64,000 nt of DNA from Amborella trichopoda. Its lineage: Eukaryota; Streptophyta; Magnoliopsida; Amborellales; Amborellaceae. The DNA is taken from positions 2,152,430 through 2,216,429 of the forward strand of contig NW_006495906.1 of NCBI RefSeq assembly GCF_000471905.2. Direction: 5' to 3'. The position numbers and the translations under genes were made by a program. Shown here in pieces: positions 58,250-64,000 of the stretch; position 1 is the stretch's first letter; the number at the start of each line of letters is the position of its first letter. Below the pieces are notes generated by a model that was not told where the DNA came from, did no database searches, and saw only the letters and a program-made list of their open reading frames with translations.

Positions 58250-59269
58250 TTTACTACCCCTTAGTTAGGTTGCTTTTGTTTGACCAGTATCCTCTTTTAC
58301 TTTCTACATTAATTTCTATGGCACCTGGGTTGTTCAACCCATTCATCCGAGTCAGGGACTTCCTTACCCCTGCACTCATGGCCGTCTTAGGGAAGCGAAC
58401 TGCTCAAGCTTCCTTCTCTACTCTCCTCTTGATTCAGGACTCATGATCTGGTTCCCAGGTTCTCACCTGAATCGGTGCGAGAGGGGACTTTAAAGTCCCC
58501 GCCTCCTCGCTGCCTCACCCTGGTGGACCCTCCACTAAGGCCTCTTGCATTGCTAGCACATCTGCCACAACACATAATACACACCCTGCTGTCGGAAAGT
58601 CTCTTGCTGGTCATATTACTGAGGTTCACCGGACGGCTGCCACCATCACTCTCACAAAAGGCAAGCTAGTTGTTGTCTCTCTTATGGTTCACCGAAAGGC
58701 AACCTCTTATGCTCCACCACCCCACACCTCCACACCTGGAAGGGTCGGCACATCGAGGAGGAGGTTCTGAGATCTTCGCCCCTCGCACACATCCAAGGGC
58801 TCATGGTCCATCCACTCGAGCAGCAACTCGGGGCAACCCTCACGTTGCGTTGAGCTCATATCCAATGCTAGGCCTTCTTGGGCCGAGCCGTACATGCACC
58901 ATGCAATTGCTTTCCACAGACTGAGGCAGCGCTAGCTCTACTTCACCTCAAGCTCATGAGGGACCACTCTATCCTCCCTCCCAACACACACCAGTTCACC
59001 CTATGAGAGATGGGCTTCTGCCTCACCCCCTCACAGACACAAGCTCTTGGGTCTCGACCTCCTCAGGTCGAACCCATTGACCAGGCCCTGGTCGGCCCCT
59101 AAGTCACCCAGATGGCTATCTCTAAAGTGTACACACACCGTCTTGGTAGGTTCCTTTCTGACCTCATCTCAGACGGAGTCGTGAACCAGCTCCTTCCTCT
59201 GTCACTCTTCAGACACCAGGAAAATACCTCGAGCTCTGATACTCAAAGATCTTCCTTAAGAGTACCATC
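58250..59269 (+). other. Leader of element 3, no clear gene
   Basis: GC-richer than the flanks, Ser/Pro/His-rich in translation, no domain recognised. Part of the long untranslated leader or the decayed start of gag. Confidence 0.5.
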
Positions 59270-60800
59270 TTGAGCCAGCCTCAGGTCAGCCGTGCACATA
59301 GACCCCACAAAGGAACTCAGGGCAACGACTTGATGTCAGATAGAGGCCTCAAGCATCCAAGGCAGAAACCCAGACTGCCTTTCATCCTTGGACCGCACTC
59401 CCTGCTCCAGCTCATAGAGTATTTGAAGAAGGCGGGGCAATCCAGGTCTCAAGATTGGTTCTGGAGTGAAGTCCACAATCGTCTTAGGGTTAAGCAGGCG
59501 AGACATCTTCAAATCCTAATGAAAGAAGCCTCCCAGGCAGTTGACGCCACCTTTGATGAACTCCTACCTCATAACCCCTTTTTCCCTCTCCAAACTCTAA
59601 AGCTTGACCAAGTCCAAGAGTAATGCTGGGTTATCACTACTCAGAAACCATGGTCACAAGACCGTCAAGACTCTTTCCTCACAAGATTAACATACAAGGC
59701 TCGAGTCCAGTAGGGGAAGGCCCAACCCCTCCAGACTGACTTGCCACACACCACTCACCGACCCCAGCAGTCCACTGTCCTACTAGGCTCTAATCCTCCA
59801 GAAAGGACAGTCAGTGTCATGATGATCAATGACCCGGACGACGCTTAGGAGGAGCGAATGATGAAGTTTGAGGAAATGATGCAAGCCATCCTTGGAAAGA
59901 TGGAACACCTAGAGGCCTCCAGGTCACCTTTTTCAACAAATTCCCTGACTGGTGAGAACACAATTCTCAAGCAAACTCCTCCATCAGCCTCTCAAGACAG
60001 CTCCACCTCCCCCAAGGTCTCCCAAACTGACATAGATGCTATGATGGTCCACAGCCTCAAGAACAAGGTCTCAGGCATGCAGGAGATGCCGCTCTATCAA
60101 AAGCCATACCCTTTGTACATAGACTAGGTACCCTACCCTCCAAACTATCAAAAGGGGAAGCTCCCTCGGTTCAATGGTACTACATCTCTGCACCAGCATA
60201 TTGCTCACTTCCAGGAGGCCTGTCGAGAGATGGCAACTAACAGACGACTCCTCCTCTGCCAGTTCATCGAAACTCTTGAAGGGCCAACCTTCCAGTGGTA
60301 TGCTCGGCTCCCTCCCAATTCGGTACACACATGGCAAGAGATGGTGCAGTTGTTCTACCAACGCTTTGACTAAGTCCAAAAACGTGGAGAGCATCGAACT
60401 CCTCACCCTGATACAAGACCCTCGTGAGCCAATTGACAAGTTCATCACCCGCTGGAGAGAGTTGGCAACCTTCCATGACACCCCCATGACAGAGAAGGAA
60501 GTCGTCTAGACTTGTATACGGAACATGCTTCTCGAGATCGCTCTACATGTCGAGGCATCCAATCCATCCTCCATGTCAGAGCTCATCTCCAAGGCAGTTC
60601 ATACTGAGGGATTATTCAAGCATCATGGCAACCTTCGTCAACAACTTGCCAGCTCAAACTCTTGCTCCAACAGTCGGGGAAGCTAAAAGACAGTAATCAA
60701 CACAGCTGTCACCGTGGCTGACATTAAAGGTGCGGTTCCTCCTCCTAAAAATTCTAAGAGAAATGACTAATGGGCCCAGCACCAGAATAATGTTTACCCC
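59270..60800 (+). pseudogene. gag region of element 3
   Basis: A segment at 59,858-60,127 holds an EEMMQAILGKMEHLE-type helix. The retrotransposon gag domain follows, with FQWYARLPPNSVHTWQEMV near 60,290-60,350 and IDKFITRWRELA near 60,430-60,470. Fossil; broken. Confidence 0.8.
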
Positions 60801-61060
60801 TTTGAAACAAAGTGTCCACCTGCACTACTTCGGTTGCAGAACATGATACAGTTGCCGGAGGCTAATACTGTGGAGTCGGTTGGGCAGGAGGAAAATGAGA
60901 AGTATTGCACCTATCATAGGAGGGTATGCCACCCCACTTACGACTGTTATAATCTCAACGACACGATCGAAGCCCTTATCAACAAGGGTCAGATAAAGCT
61001 CGAAGAGTTGAAGAAAGCATTTGGGACAATTGAGGTTTCTTACATAGTCACGATCTAAGA
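60801..61060 (+). pseudogene. Zinc-finger-like segment of element 3
   Basis: CTYHRRVCHPTYDCYNL near 60,907-60,957 followed by IEALINKGQIKLEEL. A Cys/His motif followed by a helix is typical of Tat-lineage elements after gag. Confidence 0.7.
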
Positions 61061-62640
61061 GGACGATGGGGCACCCACTATCCTTTGTGCAGTTTTCTAT
61101 ATAATGCTAGAAGAAGGGCTCGTCACTCCCAAGCCAGCAAGGCAGCCCAAGTTCCTGCCTCTAGAAACCGAGAAGCTTTGGTGCGCGTATCACCGCATAC
61201 GAGGCTTGACGTCAGTGAATGCACTAGCTTCCACAAGCTCTTGACAAACAAGATGCAGCATTACCAGGAAGTTCAAGGCAACCCAGAAAGACACCGTCGA
61301 GTCCCTCTTTTGCATGAGCAAGAAGACCTCCTGACACAACCCTAAGGAAGATCTGAGCTAAAACCCTCTGCCGGCCCTCTTCAAGGTAATGCTCCAACAA
61401 GGCCTTATCAGTCCCATGCTCGCCAGGCAGCCGAGGCATCTTACCCAGGGCACGGAAAACCTTCGGTGCCCATATCACCAAGTATGGGGCCACGAACTCA
61501 TCGAATGCTCTGAGTTCGAAGCTATAGTCGAGGAGAAAGTCCAGCAAGGCCACATCATTTTGGTGGTTCTCCCGGAATGCGTCTAGGCCGTCGCTCCAGT
61601 TCCAAAGGAAGCCACACTACCAGCCCCTCTTGAGCATACACTGGACCCTTCAGAGCCTTCAACCTCTCAGCCTTACAAAGTCTACCATGGGCAGAGTAGG
61701 CTCAAATCCTTGAAATGTGAGGCAGTCTACCAAGCTAGGGCTACTCAACAGCCTAATAAGGTGCTCCAAACACCCCCTCAAGGATCCCAAGGGAGACGAC
61801 GGGCACCTAGATCGGCCAGCCGAAGGAAACATCCTCCTCAGCCATCAGTCAGGGAAGAATTCCTCAGGCCTCTTCCTCCACTGCTGACCTTGCAAGACTT
61901 TATCCCAGGCACAGCTTGCCTCGTCCTTTCGTCCAATCAGGCAGACATTCACGAGTCACCAACAGCTCGGGATTCCCCCAATATGGGTGACGATGCTAAA
62001 ATCACCCCACGATGGTAAAACCTAATGCAAGACCTAAAATATCCCCTAGGCACGTCCAATTTCGGCGACGACGTAAAAAGCTGCTTGGAACATTCTAACT
62101 CTTCTTCTCCTCCCTCCTTTTCTATTTTCTCCATAGGTTGATGGTGCGCAGACTTCGACACTCTAAACAATGAGTTCGGAGACACCTACCTCACCCAACC
62201 ACATTAAGAGCGCTTCATAGAGATGCTGGCCCAGGCAGTTGGATTCTCGATAACCGCCGCTACCCTGTCAAACAGAACAAAAACCAGGCATCTTCAAGTT
62301 CCTACTCCCAAGAGGCCTGCCACATGATCTAGCTTCATGAAGCGTCACCTAGCCCGGGGCAAGCACCATGTGATCCTAGTCAGGAGGTCATGGACTCCCC
62401 ATTCGAAGCATACCCTTCCATCACCTGGACTAGCCAGAGACCGGTACTCTCCCACACTGTGCCCCTCCTAGAAGCCAAGATGTCTGGATCATGGGCTTCT
62501 ACATTCGAGGTCAATGAAAATCCTGGTGAGTCTCTTGATGAGGAACTTCATGACGCTCTAGAAGAGTGGGAAGAAGGAGGCCAAGCCACGACTGATGAAC
62601 TCAAATAGATCAACCTAGGGGATGAGGCCGACCTAAGGCC
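61061..62640 (+). pseudogene. Protease/linker region of element 3
   Basis: Short plus-strand segments without a clear retropepsin motif, including a second Cys/His-like CPYHQVWGHELIEC near 61,468-61,509 and an acidic stretch (62,520-62,608). Fossil; broken. Confidence 0.5.
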
Positions 62641-63560
62641 AACTTTTATCTCAGCAAAAATGTCCCCAGAGGAGAAAGAAAGTTATATCTCCCTCCTCTG
62701 AGCAAATCGGGATGTCTTTGCCTGACACTATCATGAGATGCCCAGTCGAGACCCTTAGATTGTTGTCCATCGCCTTGGCATTGATCCAACTATCAAACCC
62801 ATGAAGCAAAAATCAAGAAGGTTTAGACCGAACCTCGAAATGCAGATTGATGCTGAGGTGAACAAGCTCAAGAAAGCAGGATTCATATGTGAAATCAAAT
62901 ACCCAAAATAGCTGGAAAATGTTGTCCCAGTCAAGAAGAACAACGACAAAATCAGGGTCTAGATTGACTTCCGCGATTTGAACACTGTTTTCCCTAAGTA
63001 TGACTTCTCCCTCCCGTTCACCGAGATGTTGGTTGACTCCACAGCTCATTGCCAAATCTTCTCCTTTATGATAGGTGTTCCGGTTATAATCAAATCAGGA
63101 TGGCATCAAAAGATGAGGAGGCCACTGCGTTCTTGACCCCAAGAGGCGTCTCTTGTTACACTATGATGCCTTTCAGGTTAAGGAATCCTAGTGCCATATA
63201 CACGTGGGCCATGACAACCATCTTCAAGGACATGATCCACAAGGAGGTCGAGTGCTATGTGGATGAGCTGGTGGTGAAATCTGAAACAAAGGATGCCCAC
63301 ATACAAGACCTCAAAAAGGTATTGGAATGACTGTGACATCACCAACTCAAGATGAACCCCTTGAAATGCGCGTTCGGCGTATGCTCAGGAAAGTTCTTAA
63401 GGTTCATGGTGAGGTACCGAGGACTGGAGATCGAGCAAGTCAAAATCAAGGCAATTCAAGTCATGCCACCGCCTGTAACCCTCCATGAACTGTGCTCTCT
63501 TCAAGGACAGCTCTCCTACATTTGAAGGTTCATCTCGAAATTGTTAGGGTGATGCCGGCC
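62641..63560 (+). pseudogene. Reverse transcriptase region of element 3
   Basis: VNKLKKAGFICEIKYPK near 62,859-62,909, IDFRDLNTVFPKYDF near 62,963-63,007, GYNQIRMASKDEEAT near 63,085-63,129 and VECYVDELVVKS near 63,247-63,282, where the catalytic block lies. Aligns throughout with element 2. Fossil; broken. Confidence 0.88.
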
Positions 63561-64000
63561 CTTTTCACATCTCCTAAAGAAGGACACTCCCTTCAAATGG
63601 GATGAGGAGTGCCAAGCTACACTCGATGAAATTAAGCAATACTTATTGAATCCTCCAGTTCTCTCTACACCAGTGTTGCGAAGGCCTCTCATCCTGTACG
63701 TGACCGCTCTTGATGAGTCACTCGGGGCACTCCTAGCACAGAGCAATGATGCAGGGAAAGAGACAACGCTCTACTATCTTAGCCGCAGAGTGCAAGGGGC
63801 CGAGAAGAGTTACTCTCCCATGGAGAAGATGTGCTTAGCCTTCATCTTTGTGGTACAAAAGATCTGTCATTATTTGCTCGGTCACGAGGTCAAGTTAATC
63901 TCCAAGGTAGACCCGGTCAAGTTCTTCATGACTTGGCCATGCTTGTCAGGACGTTTTGCCAAGTGGGCATTACTGCTGATGGAGTTCAACATCACGTATG
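63561..64000 (+). pseudogene. RNase H region of element 3, cut by the window end
   Basis: RPLILYVTALDESLGALLAQ near 63,686-63,745 and MEKMCLAFIFVVQKICHYLL near 63,822-63,880, then FAKWALLLMEFN at the end. The second RNase H and integrase should follow outside the window. Fossil. Confidence 0.85.

Larger units (their letters stand above)
55540..64000 (+). mobile_element. Element 3: plus-strand Tat-type Gypsy fossil, runs off the window end
   Basis: 5' LTR (55,540-58,228), primer site, leader, gag, zinc-finger-like motif, protease/linker region, RT and RNase H in order, cut at 64,000. The RT is close to that of element 2 (many identical blocks), so both belong to one lineage. The LTR interrupts the RT of element 2, so this is the younger insertion. 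It carries many breaks. Confidence 0.85.

Overview
The window is nuclear DNA from a land plant, most likely a repeat-rich angiosperm; I cannot place it more precisely. It carries L1-type LINEs with a C-terminal RNase H, Tork-type Copia, Tat-type Gypsy with a second RNase H, a leucine-rich-repeat receptor-like protein (RLP) remnant and a GDSL-lipase scrap. Intron- and promoter-like signals, poly-A tails and AT-rich spacers also fit a plant. No RNA gene, CRISPR array or bacterial feature was seen. Position 10,997-11,238 is an assembly gap.

Layout. (1) 1-8.6 kb: non-coding LTR-like sequence, including a motif repeated five times, a 2.1-kb array of ~726-bp units, and an array of about eleven small hairpins just upstream of a Copia-like LTR. 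(2) 8.6-13.9 kb: AT-rich intergenic DNA with one short unidentified minus-strand ORF behind two TATA boxes, and a TIR element holding the gap. (3) 13,900-16,782: a 5'-truncated LINE with target-site duplications. (4) 17.4-19.1 kb: an old small minus-strand LTR element. (5) 19.1-37.6 kb: minus-strand Tat-type Gypsy fossils, called element 1 here. Its large LTRs carry ~57-bp minisatellites. Inside, on the opposite strand to gag-protease, lies a degraded gene for a plant-mobile-domain-like protein with its own TATA box. (6) 38.0-49.1 kb: a host island with two tandem remnants of one RLP gene and a GDSL-lipase fragment, invaded by Copia elements (5'-end remnant 38.0-38.7 kb; nearly complete Tork-like element 40,023-45,571). 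(7) 50.0-55.5 kb: element 2, a second minus-strand Tat-type fossil (pol plus an antisense promoter module). It is cut at 55,540 by element 3, a plus-strand Tat-type element that runs off the window end at 64,000.

There is no operon-like logic and no clearly intact host gene. The most notable system is the antisense unit of the Tat-type elements: promoter, 26-bp repeat blocks and plant-mobile-domain ORF in element 1, and the same promoter module without the ORF in element 2. This matches the antisense additional ORFs described for Grande, RIRE2 and Retand, all Tat-lineage elements. The second is the hairpin array at 7.65-8.01 kb, whose stem arms change together. All homology statements come from reading the sequence; no search was run.
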